The notes: generated by a model from the sequence alone, not told the origin. 64,000 bases of DNA from Clostridium pasteurianum BC1 (GCF_000389635.1 NC_021182.1:3286001-3350000); one strand, 5' to 3'. Numbered from the stretch's first letter, positions 17,069 to 26,309 are shown. Numbers and translations are program-made.

Positions 17069-17833
17069 ATGAATGTGAATGATATTACAGCTAACCACAT
17101 AAGAAGATGGCAAAATGAATTAATTAAAAAGGAATACGCACAAACATATTTAAAAGTAATTAACAATCAAATAAGAGCTATATTTAATTTTGCTATTAGG
17201 TATTATAACCTCAACAGCATTCCAGCTTTAAAAGCAGGGATAATGGGTAAAACTAAAGCTGATGATATGCAGTTCTGGACTATAAAAGAGTTTAAAAAAT
17301 TTATGGGGCTTGATGATAAACCCATATCTGGACTGGCTTTTAAAATACTCTTTTGGACTGGCATGAGGTGCGGTGAACTTTTAGCTCTTACATGGAAAGA
17401 TATTAATTTAAAAAATAAAACAATAGATATAAATAAAACATATGCTAGAATAAAAAAACAAGATATAATAAATGAACCTAAAACTCAAAAAAGTAAAAGA
17501 GTAATTTCTATTTCAGATTCATTATGCAAAGATATTGAAAAGTATAAGAGTAAACTATACTCCTATAATGTTACAGATAGAATATTTCATTTCACTAGAT
17601 TTTTTCTATCTTATGAAATGAAAAGAATCTGTAAAAAAAGTGGAGTAAAACCAATTAGGACCCATGATTTAAGACACTCTCATGCATCTTTACTCATAGA
17701 ACTTGGTTTCACTCCATTACTCATAGCAGAACGATTATGACATGAGAATGTACAAACAACTCTTAATACTTATTCACACTTATACCCTAATAAAGGTACT
17801 GTTATTTCTAATAAACTTGATGATTTGTATTAG
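17069..17833 (+). pseudogene. Tyrosine integrase, 5'-truncated with an internal stop
   Basis: The frame covers part of the core-binding domain and the catalytic domain. The first catalytic arginine is in GMRCGEL, and the HxLR box is HDLRHSHASLL. A TGA at 17738-17740 replaces the glycine of the family motif LGHENVQTT; the frame then continues HENVQTTLNTYSHLY, with the catalytic tyrosine, to TAG at 17833. The N-terminal arm-binding domain is absent. One GGA-to-TGA change thus removes the last catalytic residues. The stop codon overlaps the right copy of the 20-bp direct repeat, as expected of an integrase next to its attachment site. Confidence 0.85.
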
Positions 17834-17847
17834 TACGTTTTTAGTAC
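17828..17847 (+). repeat. Right copy of the 20-bp direct repeat, candidate attachment site
   Basis: The bases tattagtacgtttttagtac overlap the integrase stop codon and match 9643-9662 exactly. The flanking bases differ, so identity ends sharply at the repeat borders. Confidence 0.5.
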
Positions 17848-17971
17848 GTTTATTGCTATTGGTATTCTTAAATGTCTTGATTTATAATACATTACAAGGA
17901 TTTGCAATGTATTCTTTAAGAATATAAGCCTAATAAAATTATATAATACTATTACAAAATATTCAATAAAA

Positions 17972-18271
17972 CTACTCTTTTAGCTTGATTTTTCCTTCCT
18001 CCTCAACTACATATGGAAGTTTGCTAATTAAATCATATACATATTTGGCTTTTGCTCCTTGATCCTTAATTACATGTTCCTTGGATAATTCGTTATAATA
18101 AAGCAATTCACACCAAATATCCAGAAAATCCTGTTTAGTTACAAAATCAGTATTTTCATTTTCAAAAACTATAAAACCACTTTTAAAACTTTTAATTATA
18201 TTCAAATCTTTAACTTTACCTTGATCTATTAATTTAAATACATCCTCCCACATTCTTGTAAACGCAATCAT
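17972..18271 (-). CDS. Hypothetical cytosolic protein
   Basis: The product has 99 residues from an ATG at 18271, eleven bases after GGGGAG. It contains tryptophan, FKSGFIVFEN and FLDIWCELLYYN motifs and ends in a lysine-rich tail. No membrane segment or known domain is apparent. It lies just outside the decayed prophage boundary and may be the first host gene on that side. A family-1 dispersed repeat lies directly upstream (18292-18455), so the promoter may be within or beside that repeat. Confidence 0.55.
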   Translation of the reverse strand: MIAFTRMWEDVFKLIDQGKVKDLNIIKSFKSGFIVFENENTDFVTKQDFLDIWCELLYYNELSKEHVIKDQGAKAKYVYDLISKLPYVVEEEGKIKLKE

Positions 18272-18291
18272 GCAAATCAACTCTCCCCTAC

Positions 18292-18455
18292 TTAGTCATC
18301 TTCAAAAAATAATTAAGTCAGTATGCTAGTCTATTGTAAGTCCTACTGCGTCAACAGAACCCTCTGATAGCCAAACTATCAGAAGAACCTGTTCCTTTGT
18401 TGAATTGTAAATATACGTCGCATCTTTGACTTGTTATTTATTTTCAGATGCCTTA
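18292..18455. repeat. Dispersed repeat family 1, copy A (full)
   Basis: This is an approximately 160-bp unit. The ends are inverted (tcatcttcaaaaaataa and ttattttcagatgcctta). The centre has nested stems: aacag/ctgtt and ctctgatag/ctatcagaa. Internal markers shared with other copies are gtcagtatgctag and cgtcgcatctttgact. The rest of the gap to 18747 is AT-rich without a visible gene. Confidence 0.8.
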
Positions 18456-18746
18456 ATCTATTATTGTAAAGCATATCATATAGAAAATTTATGTCAATGT
18501 TTTTAATTTTATAACCCATTTATAGTTATTTTTCATTAGCTATATAATCAGTAAAATAAATTAATATGTAAACATTGACAAGCTTATAAAAAATTACATA
18601 CTATTATTATATCACTTTTTATATAATTATTGACAATGTTTAATTAATTTAAAATATATGGAAGATACTATCAAGACAATTATAATGCTCTCTATTAACT
18701 TGTCCTAAATAATTCTATTAAATTTCTTTAATTTATACATAATTAA

Positions 18747-19592
18747 TCATGTTTGAAATTTAGGTATAGTCTTAAATATAAAGCCTTTATCCTTTAAATA
18801 TTTTATAAACTGTAGCAAAGTATCCGCTGTAGATTTTTTAGTTGCAGCGTCATGCATTAATATTACTACATGATGCTGTTCACCAATAGTACTTGTAAAT
18901 CTACTCATTAGGTATTGTGGAGTCTCCATTCTAGAATGTTCTGCATCTCCATCCAATGCATTCCAATCAACATAATGATATCCTGCTGCTGCTATAGCCT
19001 CTCTAAAACCAGGTTTGTTTTTTACTATACCAGAGCCTTCTGGAAATCTAATTAGCCATTTATCATAGCCATCTTCCCCCACAGCTTTAGTCATAGCCGC
19101 TGAACATTCCTCCAAATCTTTTAAATATGCCTCAGGATTTTTATATATTATTGCTGGTTCATGAGTATAACTATGCATACCAATAGTATGCCCTTCATTT
19201 TTTTCTCTCATTAGAAGTTCAGGATTTCTTTCTGCATTTTTTCCAATTATAAAAAAAGTAGCCTTAACATCTTCTCTTTTTAAGATATCCAAAATTTCAG
19301 GAGTAATATTGGGTGATGGGCCATCGTCAAAAGTTAGATAAGCAACCTTTTGTCCATCATTCACGTTTATTAAGCCTCTCAGTTCATCTTTACCTGGAGT
19401 TTTTGGCACTGTAGGTACAGTTTCTTTTTTTACCACCTCAGTATGGCTAATTTCTGCAACTTTAAATGGTTTATTGGAAGCTACAGGTTTTTTATTTTTC
19501 ATTCCAATAAAATATGAAACACTAAACAATATAACTATTGCTATGAATAAAATTACCGAACCCTTAATAATACTCTTTTTGCTTTCTTCCAT
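18747..19592 (-). CDS. Polysaccharide deacetylase (NodB domain), membrane-anchored
   Basis: A single hydrophobic segment (residues about 10-27, SVILFIAIVILFSVSYFIG) anchors a periplasm-side NodB domain. Catalytic motifs are present: TFDDGP with the base and metal aspartates, HSYTH with the metal histidines, RFPEGSG in the RxPxG position and ILMHDA. Such enzymes remove acetyl groups from peptidoglycan or chitin-like glycans. The 281-residue length fits. The gene stands alone. Substrate is inferred as cell-wall glycan. Confidence 0.88.
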   Translation of the reverse strand: MEESKKSIIKGSVILFIAIVILFSVSYFIGMKNKKPVASNKPFKVAEISHTEVVKKETVPTVPKTPGKDELRGLINVNDGQKVAYLTFDDGPSPNITPEILDILKREDVKATFFIIGKNAERNPELLMREKNEGHTIGMHSYTHEPAIIYKNPEAYLKDLEECSAAMTKAVGEDGYDKWLIRFPEGSGIVKNKPGFREAIAAAGYHYVDWNALDGDAEHSRMETPQYLMSRFTSTIGEQHHVVILMHDAATKKSTADTLLQFIKYLKDKGFIFKTIPKFQT

Positions 19593-19959
19593 AAGAAAAT
19601 CTCCCCTATTATTTTTTACTAACTCCTAATGAATATTATGTATTATGACATTAATTTATCCTGTACATACTTTGCTAATTAGTTATAAAATATAACTTAA
19701 TTGTACATACAGTTACATAATAATGCTTGTATATATTTTTTTCAATGTATTTTAAAAAATTATTTTCTGTTATATATTTTTTACATTCATGCCCTACAAT
19801 AAATTTTATAAGTTGTTACTTTAAACCTATGCCCTCTGTTAGTACAATACTTCTTCACTGTGTAATTATATGATAAAAATAAGAAAATATTATTTAAACA
19901 TCAGTGAATTGTTTAATGAATTAATTATCTAGTAATTAGTAATGTAATAAACCATAAAA
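19593..19959. other. AT-rich intergenic stretch
   Basis: The region upstream of the deacetylase holds its promoter. I see no coding frame with a ribosome-binding site and no repeat-family member. Confidence 0.4.
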
Positions 19960-19992
19960 ACTCCCTTATCTCTAGAAATGAAATAAGGGAGT
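19960..19992 (-). terminator. Terminator of the small membrane protein gene
   Basis: actcccttat pairs with ataagggagt; the minus strand continues TTTTTATGG. It lies 36 bases past the stop codon at 20028. Confidence 0.8.
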
Positions 19993-20027
19993 AAATATTA
20001 ACTTAAATTAAAAAGATTAATTATTCA

Positions 20028-20228
20028 TTATATATTTATTGTTTTTAACAAATCCTGTATAAAAGGGAATGCCCCTATTTTATATAAAACTAAAGCTATA
20101 ACACCTACTACAAGTGCAATTCTTAATATCTTTCCTACTACTTTTAAAATAATAACTATTGCTACTACTCCAACTAGTAGGTATAAAGTATTTACACCCA
20201 TAAGCATATTTACAATTGCATTTATCAC
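20028..20228 (-). CDS. Small membrane protein with two hydrophobic segments
   Basis: The 66-residue protein is almost entirely hydrophobic, with segments at about residues 14-30 (LYLLVGVVAIVIILKVV) and 34-52 (LRIALVVGVIALVLYKIGA) separated by a basic turn. AGGAGTTGAT precedes the ATG. No family is recognised. It is monocistronic with a good terminator, which supports its being a real gene. Confidence 0.6.
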   Translation of the reverse strand: MINAIVNMLMGVNTLYLLVGVVAIVIILKVVGKILRIALVVGVIALVLYKIGAFPFIQDLLKTINI

Positions 20229-20365
20229 TTAAATATCAACTCCTAAAATTTTATTAATCTCTAAAAACAATACTGAACTATAACGATAATCACTTGTTGT
20301 TTCTTAGCATTAATTTATTTTATATGATATCATAACAATTAAATAATTACACCAATACAATATAT

Positions 20366-20400
20366 AAATGCCGTAAATTTCTTAAAATTTACGGCATTTA
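20366..20400 (-). terminator. Terminator of the 20505-20684 gene
   Basis: aaatgccgtaaattt and aaatttacggcattt form a perfect 15-base stem with a four-base loop. The T-rich end lies on the minus strand. Confidence 0.75.
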
Positions 20401-20504
20401 TTAAGCTTTACTAAACTGATTATTTCCTAACAATTTAATAATAGGATCACTTTAAGACACCCTCATTGACCCTATATTCAATTTAAATCTGAAAATAAAA
20501 AATA

Positions 20505-20684
20505 TTATACTACTTTGTCTTCTGAAATAAGTTTAGCATTAAGATAATCTTCTATAACATCCTTAATTTCACTTCTGCTTAAATCATTTTCCTTTACAAT
20601 TTGGCTTACTAATTTTCCTTCTTTAAATTTTTTAAGTATATCGTTTTTTACTTCATCAGTTAAAGTCTTTCCCTGGGTTCCCAT
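20505..20684 (-). CDS. Small helical protein, possible helix-turn-helix
   Basis: A 59-residue frame starts at an ATG with AGGTGAG ten bases upstream. It reads MGTQGKTLTDEVKNDILKKF and continues KEGKLVSQIVKENDLSRSEI. The pattern resembles a short helix-turn-helix (LVSQIVKENDLSRSEIKDVI), but the length is too small for a typical regulator and no family is certain. It has its own terminator. Start, spacing and stop make it a credible real gene. Confidence 0.6.
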   Translation of the reverse strand: MGTQGKTLTDEVKNDILKKFKEGKLVSQIVKENDLSRSEIKDVIEDYLNAKLISEDKVV

Positions 20685-20975
20685 AATATCTCACCTTCCT
20701 AAAATTTAATTTTTTAGAATACATTATTAATTGACGATAATTATATCATAATTTATCAAATCCAGTAACCTTTTTTTATTAAATATATCATTTTAGCTCT
20801 AATAAAATATATAAATCATAAAATTTACTATTATCTATGAAACATGTTATAATCTCTATATTACAATTTTAATTATTAATTAAAATTACTGAAAGTGGAC
20901 TTAAAGAACTAGTTTCTGCAAATAAGGGATTTACTTATTGGAACGAAATAAAGAGTATACTAAGGAGGAAAGAAT

Positions 20976-21110
20976 GTGTTTAGAATAATACATGGAATAA
21001 TATTTATATTCTTTTTAATATTATTGCTGAGAATTACAATAGTAGCAATAAAATTTTTACTTTTTATTGGAATTGTAGTATTGATATATAATTTTATTAG
21101 AAAAAAGTAG
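20976..21110 (+). CDS. Short hydrophobic membrane peptide (GTG start)
   Basis: AAGGAGG lies seven bases before a GTG that opens a 44-residue frame. The peptide is nearly all hydrophobic (GIIFIFFLILLLRI, then FLLFIGIVVLIYNFI) with a basic end RKK. An ATG two bases earlier is followed at once by a stop, so GTG is the likely start. It could be a small membrane regulator or toxin-like peptide; nothing more can be said. A hairpin follows at 21242. Confidence 0.5.
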   Translation: MFRIIHGIIFIFFLILLLRITIVAIKFLLFIGIVVLIYNFIRKK

Positions 21111-21241
21111 TGGTATCTAAAAATCACATAAACATAACATAATTATTTTATATTTCTTCCACATTTTATTGATATCATTTAACTATACCCCTTGTGAAAA
21201 ATATATTTTCACATAAACTTTGAATTTCTATTCATTGTAAG

Positions 21242-21282
21242 AAATAAACCTTATGCTTTGGAGTGACATAAGGTTTATTTTT
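21242..21282. terminator. Hairpin between the small peptide and helicase genes
   Basis: aaataaaccttatg pairs with cataaggtttattt; the plus strand ends in tttttg. It can serve the plus-strand peptide gene. No gene is visible in the rest of the gap up to 21424. Confidence 0.65.
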
Positions 21283-21423
21283 GTTTTATATAATTTGCAT
21301 TTTTTCTTAATTTAATAATAAATTTCATTCCATACCCTATACTAAAATTTATATAATTTAGTGAATGGAATAAAGTTTATATAATATCATGATAATTAAA
21401 AGATAATATCACTTTGTCTTCTT

Positions 21424-23448
21424 TTATCTAACCTTATCAATAAGCCTATTATTCCCCAGGATCACAGTATCAAATTTTCTATTTACTCCATCAGAAAATT
21501 CAATTTCTATAATTTTGCTGTCTAAAAATATTATTTTACCCTCTCCAAAGGACATATGCTTTACCTTATCGCCTACCTTAAAGCCTCCGTTACAGTCTTC
21601 ATTAAAATCAAGCTCACATTCCTTTATAAATCTACTAGGCTCTTTATTTTTTCCCCTAATATCCCTGCTAAAGCATATCCAGAGATTATCAATAGCTCTG
21701 GTTATACCAACATAAAAAAGTCTCCTCTCTTCCTCTATATTATCCGGCAAGCTATTTTTATGGGGTATATTTTCTTCACAGCAGTTTATAATGAACACGT
21801 TTTTGAATTCCATGCCTTTTACTCCGTGCATAGTACTAAGTATGATACCATCCTTTTTAGTCTCTTTTCTATTATTTTTTAACTTCTCTCCTACTTCCTC
21901 TACATGAACCAAAAATGTAATTATAGAGTTATATTCCTCTGCCGCCTTTTTAAATTCCTCTATTATATCCTCCAATTCCTGAATTTCAAGCTTATATTTT
22001 TTAGCATATTCCACAATATAATCCCTATAACCCAGTTCAATTACTACATACTGTATAGCTAGCCCTAAAGACATTTTATTGAGTTTTTGAATATCTCTCT
22101 TTAATTTATCAATGTTTTTCATCTGATAAACTGGTAAATCCTCTATATTTTTAAGTACTTCAAATAAATCTTCTTTATATTCATGTTTTCTAATTATATC
22201 TAAATTTGACTTTCCAATATATCTAAAGGGTTTATTTATTATCCTCAAAAAAGCTTCTTTATCACTGCTATTAATACTGAGCTTTAAATAAGAAAGTATA
22301 TCCTTGCATATAAAGTGCTCAAAAAAATTGTACTCTTTATCTAAAAGTCTAAAAGGTATACTCTTTCTTATAAAATTATCTATTAAGCCTCGACTTTCCA
22401 CATTAGTTCTGTATAGAATGGCAAAATCCCTAAATTGTAAATTGTTTATAATTTTATGCTTTATAATATTTTCAGACACATCCTCTGCCTGAGAATTTTC
22501 GTTAATGTTATTTAATATACTGATATTTCCCTTTTCATTTTTATTGGCCTTTATGTGCTTTTCATTTCTCATAATATTATTTTTTATGAGATTTTTTGAT
22601 ATATTAACTACATTGCATACGCTTCTGTAATTTATATTCAAATATATCTTTTTTCCCTGATTAAATATCTTATGAAAATCTACCATGCAATCTGGTCTTG
22701 AACCTCTAAACCCATATATACACTGATCCTCATCTCCCACTGCATATAAATTATTATTTTCATTTAGAAGCTTAAGCATTTCTATTTGGAGAGAATCGCA
22801 ATCCTGAAATTCATCCACCAGCATATATTTAAATAAATTCCTGTAGCCCTTCAAAAGCCTTTCATCCTTTTTAAATAATTCCAAGCACTTCAGCTGTAAA
22901 TCATCAAAATCCATAACGTTTTTTTCAAATTTATAGGTTTCATAAGCGTCATAGCACTGTTTAAAAATAGATTTTTCAATGGATGGTATAAATTCTTCAA
23001 AAGAATATTTGGAATTTTTATATTTAGAGATATCATTTATTATTTCCCTTAACTTATCCTCACTTACTTCATCCATATAGGGTTCAAGAACCTTTTTTAC
23101 TACTCTATAACCTTCATAGGCTTGTATAATATTTATCGAATTGCAGTGTCTTCTCAAAATTTTATAAAAAAGTCCGTGAAATGTACCAAAGAATGGTTCT
23201 CCAATATTATTAAATAGAGCGTTATATCTTTGTTTCATATTTAATGCAGCGGCTTTTGTAAAAGTTATAATAATAATATTTTCAGGTTTCACAGCTTTAT
23301 TTTTTATGAGGTAGGCCGTTCTGTTTATTATAACTGTGGTTTTTCCAGAACCTGGTGCTGCTACAATTAATACATTATTATATTCTGTAGTAACTGCTTC
23401 TAATTGATTTTTATCTAAACTGTACTTCATCTTTAATATTACCCCCAA
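21424..23448 (-). CDS. UvrD/Rep-family superfamily 1 DNA helicase
   Basis: The 674-residue protein has the full set of SF1A motifs: Walker A APGSGKTT, motif II DEFQDCD, motif III YAVGDEDQCIYGFRGS, motif V GVKGMEFKNVF, and motif VI ERRLFYVGITRA. A C-terminal block FKVGDKVKHMSFGEGKIIFL resembles the PcrA/UvrD RNA-polymerase-binding Tudor-like tail. It unwinds DNA in repair or replication restart. At 674 residues it is shorter than PcrA (about 730) and probably a second UvrD-like paralogue. It stands alone. The likely start is an internal ATG at residue 7 (MKYSLDKNQ), since no good site precedes the first one. Confidence 0.85.
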   Translation of the reverse strand: MGVILKMKYSLDKNQLEAVTTEYNNVLIVAAPGSGKTTVIINRTAYLIKNKAVKPENIIIITFTKAAALNMKQRYNALFNNIGEPFFGTFHGLFYKILRRHCNSINIIQAYEGYRVVKKVLEPYMDEVSEDKLREIINDISKYKNSKYSFEEFIPSIEKSIFKQCYDAYETYKFEKNVMDFDDLQLKCLELFKKDERLLKGYRNLFKYMLVDEFQDCDSLQIEMLKLLNENNNLYAVGDEDQCIYGFRGSRPDCMVDFHKIFNQGKKIYLNINYRSVCNVVNISKNLIKNNIMRNEKHIKANKNEKGNISILNNINENSQAEDVSENIIKHKIINNLQFRDFAILYRTNVESRGLIDNFIRKSIPFRLLDKEYNFFEHFICKDILSYLKLSINSSDKEAFLRIINKPFRYIGKSNLDIIRKHEYKEDLFEVLKNIEDLPVYQMKNIDKLKRDIQKLNKMSLGLAIQYVVIELGYRDYIVEYAKKYKLEIQELEDIIEEFKKAAEEYNSIITFLVHVEEVGEKLKNNRKETKKDGIILSTMHGVKGMEFKNVFIINCCEENIPHKNSLPDNIEEERRLFYVGITRAIDNLWICFSRDIRGKNKEPSRFIKECELDFNEDCNGGFKVGDKVKHMSFGEGKIIFLDSKIIEIEFSDGVNRKFDTVILGNNRLIDKVR

Positions 23449-23473
23449 AGAAACATATAATATAACTACTAAT

Positions 23474-23585
23474 ATATAAACAGAGTTCCTGCCATAAGAT
23501 AGAGTTCTTATGGCACCTTGTACTTAGAAACCATTATCTATGTCCCTATCCCCCTTACTCCCACTTTGAAGAAAAGTAGAGAACA
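23474..23585 (+). repeat. Dispersed repeat family 2, copy a
   Basis: The unit begins ataaacagagttcctg and continues through cttagaaaccattatcta and actcccactttgaagaaa. The same order of blocks is seen at 36446, 48240 (inverted) and 55014. Confidence 0.7.
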
Positions 23586-23679
23586 AAAATCTTTGATTTT
23601 CTGTGAATCGCTTTCACAGAGTGCAAGCAGAGAACCAAAATCTTCGATTTTGTGCGAATCACTTTCACAGAATGCGATG
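23578..23679. repeat. Two tandem copies of a 51-bp unit
   Basis: Units at 23578-23628 and 23629-23679 share agagaac, aaaatctt, gattttgtg/ctgtg, gaatc and ctttcacaga blocks with a few mismatches. They adjoin the family-2 repeat. There is no reading frame of note. Confidence 0.7.
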
Positions 23680-23786
23680 AGAGTATCAGCGTGGTAGTCA
23701 TGAGATAAACAGCAAAGCTATTGTATAAAAAATGAATAGGTATTACAATAAATATAATTCTATTATAAACTAAATATAATTGTATT

Positions 23787-23945
23787 TAAGCATATGAAAA
23801 TGAATAGTGAGTCCAAGATGCGACGCATGTTTTGAATGATACAAGGAAACAGTTTCAGATGATAGTGAGCTATCTGATGGTTCTGTTGACGCAGTAGGAT
23901 TCAAAATAGACTAGCATACTGACTATTTATTTGAATGTGCCTCAG
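23787..23945. repeat. Dispersed repeat family 1, copy B (inverted orientation)
   Basis: It carries aagatgcgacg near one end, the nested stems around gatagtgagctatc, and ctagcatactgact near the other. Relative to copy A it is in the opposite orientation and has lost exact ends. It lies upstream of the nicotinate phosphoribosyltransferase gene. Confidence 0.75.
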
Positions 23946-24056
23946 TTTATATATAGAAAATATAAATACAATGTTAAAAAATTATTTATTTGAATATACC
24001 TTATTATACATTATATACAAATTTATATTTATTTAAAAAGATAGGAGAAATTTTTT

Positions 24057-25544
24057 ATGGAGCTTACTAAAAATTTTGATGTGAGAAATGAAAGAAATCT
24101 CACTATGCTTGTTGACTTCTATGAACTTACCATGGGTAATGGCTACCTTAAAAACGGTGTAGGAGATAAAGTTGCTTATTTCGATATGTTTTTCAGAAGA
24201 ATACCAGATGGTGGGGGATACTGTATTATGGCTGGTGTAACTCAGCTAATTGAATACCTATCCAATCTTAAATTTAGCAAAGATGATGTAGACTATTTAA
24301 AATCCAAAGGTGGATTTTCTGAAGATTTCTTAGATTATCTTAGAAATTTTAAATTTAGCTGTGATGTTTGGGCCATACCTGAGGGTAATCCAGTTTTTCC
24401 AAATGAGCCCTTAGTTACAGTTAAAGGTCCAGCAATACAGGCTCAATTTGTAGAAACTATGATACTCTTAACTATTAATCATCAAACCCTTATAGCTACC
24501 AAGGCCAATAGAATATGCAGAGCTGCTGCTGGAAGACCTGTAATGGAATTTGGTTCCAGACGTGCTCAAGGGTATGATGGTGCTATTTACGGATCCCGTG
24601 CTGCTGTTATTGGGGGATGTAGTGCTACTGCTTGTACAATATCTGAGGAAATGTTTGGAATACCGGCTATAGGAACTATGGCACATTCTTGGGTTCAACT
24701 TTTTGATAGTGAATATGAATCCTTCAAAGCCTGGTCAAAGGCATATCCAGAAGATTGCCTGTTACTAGTAGATACTTACAATGTATTAAAATCAGGACTT
24801 CCAAATGCCATAAAGGTTTTTGATGAAATTTTAAAACCACTAGGTATAAGACCTAAGGGAATAAGAATAGATAGTGGAGATATAACCTATCTTTCTAAAA
24901 AATGCAGAGAAATACTTGATGCAGCTGGTTACAGTGATGCTAAGATAACTATTTCAAATTCTTTAGATGAACACATAATAACAGATGTTTTGGCTCAGGG
25001 CGCCTGCATAGACAGCTTTGGAGTTGGAGAACGACTAATAACTGCAAAATCTGAACCAGTATTTGGAGGAGTATATAAATTATCTGCTGTAGAGGAGAAA
25101 AATTCTATTATACCTAAAATAAAAATAAGTGAAAATGAAGAAAAAATTACCAATCCAGGTTTTAAAAAAATATTTAGAATATTTGATAAATCTACAGATA
25201 AAGCACTAGCTGATTTGATTACATTACACGATGAAACAATTGATGAAAATAAAAGACTAGAAATATTTAATCCAACTTATACATGGAAAAAGAAAAAATT
25301 AAAGAACTATTATGTTAAAGAATTAATGGTTCAAATCTTTAAAAATGGAGAAGCTATTTATGAAAGTCCTAGTGTAAGTGAAATAAAAGAATTTGCCAAA
25401 ACAGAAACCGATAAGCTTTGGCCAGAAGTTTTAAGACTTGAAAATCCTCACACTTACTATGTGGATCTATCTAATAAGCTATGGGATATAAAACAGAGCC
25501 TATTACATTCTTATTCAAATATATACGAAGAACAAGGAGAATGA
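24057..25544 (+). CDS. pncB: Nicotinate phosphoribosyltransferase
   Basis: The enzyme joins nicotinate and PRPP to nicotinate mononucleotide in the Preiss-Handler NAD salvage route. The 495 residues carry family blocks DFYELTMGNGY near the N-terminus, EFGSRRAQG, GTMAHSWVQLF with the catalytic histidine, LLVDTYN and RIDSGDI. Length fits the long bacterial class. AGGAG precedes the ATG. The next gene begins two bases after the stop codon, so they are probably translationally coupled. Confidence 0.92.
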   Translation: MELTKNFDVRNERNLTMLVDFYELTMGNGYLKNGVGDKVAYFDMFFRRIPDGGGYCIMAGVTQLIEYLSNLKFSKDDVDYLKSKGGFSEDFLDYLRNFKFSCDVWAIPEGNPVFPNEPLVTVKGPAIQAQFVETMILLTINHQTLIATKANRICRAAAGRPVMEFGSRRAQGYDGAIYGSRAAVIGGCSATACTISEEMFGIPAIGTMAHSWVQLFDSEYESFKAWSKAYPEDCLLLVDTYNVLKSGLPNAIKVFDEILKPLGIRPKGIRIDSGDITYLSKKCREILDAAGYSDAKITISNSLDEHIITDVLAQGACIDSFGVGERLITAKSEPVFGGVYKLSAVEEKNSIIPKIKISENEEKITNPGFKKIFRIFDKSTDKALADLITLHDETIDENKRLEIFNPTYTWKKKKLKNYYVKELMVQIFKNGEAIYESPSVSEIKEFAKTETDKLWPEVLRLENPHTYYVDLSNKLWDIKQSLLHSYSNIYEEQGE

Positions 25545-25545
25545 A

Positions 25546-25923
25546 ATGAATATTAGCCCTAAAATAGAAATATCGCAGGAGGCATATAAAAATTTATTTA
25601 ATCTTTTATCAGAGCATAAAGAATACAACTGTGCAAGATTTTCCTATGTTAGTTCCTGCTGTAAAAGTGCCCGAGTTGATATAATTTTAGATGAGCTCAC
25701 TGAGCATGATTTTATCCAAAAATATAATGATATTTCTATTGCTTATTCTAAAGAAATAGTAGATAAAATAAAAGGTATAAATTTAATATATAAGAATTCT
25801 ACCTTTATGTTAAAATGTGAACCTTTTGATAATAGTTTAAGCAGCTGCTCTAAAGGTGGCTGCACCACCTGTTCTGGCTGTTCTGAAAAATCCAATAGTC
25901 AGTGTGCTCACAGAGATAAATAA
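25546..25923 (+). CDS. HesB/IscA-like protein with a C-terminal cysteine cluster
   Basis: The 125-residue protein begins with an A-type carrier-like pattern (EISQEAYKNLFNLL, CARFSYVSSCCKSARVDIIL) but its end is unusual, with CSKGGCTTCSGCSEK and a final cysteine-histidine. HesB-like proteins of clostridia are thought to bind Fe-S clusters or iron. The start codon lies immediately after the pncB stop, so it is probably made from the same mRNA. A functional link with NAD synthesis (quinolinate synthase is an Fe-S enzyme) is only speculation. Confidence 0.65.
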   Translation: MNISPKIEISQEAYKNLFNLLSEHKEYNCARFSYVSSCCKSARVDIILDELTEHDFIQKYNDISIAYSKEIVDKIKGINLIYKNSTFMLKCEPFDNSLSSCSKGGCTTCSGCSEKSNSQCAHRDK

Positions 25924-25947
25924 TCTATAAAATACACTATTTTTAAA

Positions 25948-26012
25948 ATTTAAGTCTTGAATTAAATAAATTTTTGAAATAATTAATCCAAGACTTAAAT
26001 TAGTTTTTTACA
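25948..26012 (+). terminator. Terminator of the pncB operon
   Basis: Arms atttaagtcttg and caagacttaaat flank an AT loop, followed by tagttttttac. Confidence 0.75.
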
Positions 26013-26118
26013 AAATAATAGCTACCACATATATACATCATATGAAGCTTTGAGACTAATTTTAAAGCCTGTGTATAAATAAATTTTACATGTTTTAAGT
26101 AAAGCTTTATATTAAAAT

Positions 26119-26244
26119 CTATCTTTCCCCTTTTATCACTCCAGGAGTTGTGTTCTTTTTAATTTCATCTTCATGAACCTCCTGTGGCTTTGACATCTTC
26201 ATAGCCTGTTTTCTTGTTTTCTTTTTACCAACTTCATGAGACAT
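26119..26244 (-). CDS. Small lysine-rich protein
   Basis: A 41-residue frame starts at an ATG eleven bases after GAGAGGAAG. It reads MSHEVGKKKTRKQAMKMSKP then QEVHEDEIKKNTTPGVIKGE. It is strongly basic at the start and hydrophilic throughout. The short basic composition resembles small spore or nucleoid proteins, but no family is recognised. Confidence 0.55.
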   Translation of the reverse strand: MSHEVGKKKTRKQAMKMSKPQEVHEDEIKKNTTPGVIKGER

Positions 26245-26309
26245 AAAATCACTTCCTCTCTATTAATATTTTTTACCAATGAAAATGATTTTATTCCTAT
26301 AAACATTTT

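Larger units (their letters stand above)
9643..17847. mobile_element. Decayed prophage bounded by 20-bp direct repeats
   Basis: Between the repeats lie recognisable phage morphogenesis genes on the minus strand (terminase, portal, head morphogenesis, scaffold) and a tyrosine integrase on the plus strand. All are truncated, deleted or interrupted by stop codons. Host-like cargo is mixed in (beta-flower protein, flavodoxin, AhpD-like protein, glycosyltransferase remnant, low-complexity protein), so several recombination events, not one simple prophage, may have built the region. Hairpins at 9914 and 10079 match ones in the second prophage at 57486 and 58860, which supports related phage origins. 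Confidence 0.55.

Noticed and set aside
23578-23679. Tandem 51-bp units considered as a CRISPR fragment
   Set aside because: The units are directly joined without spacers and only two are present.
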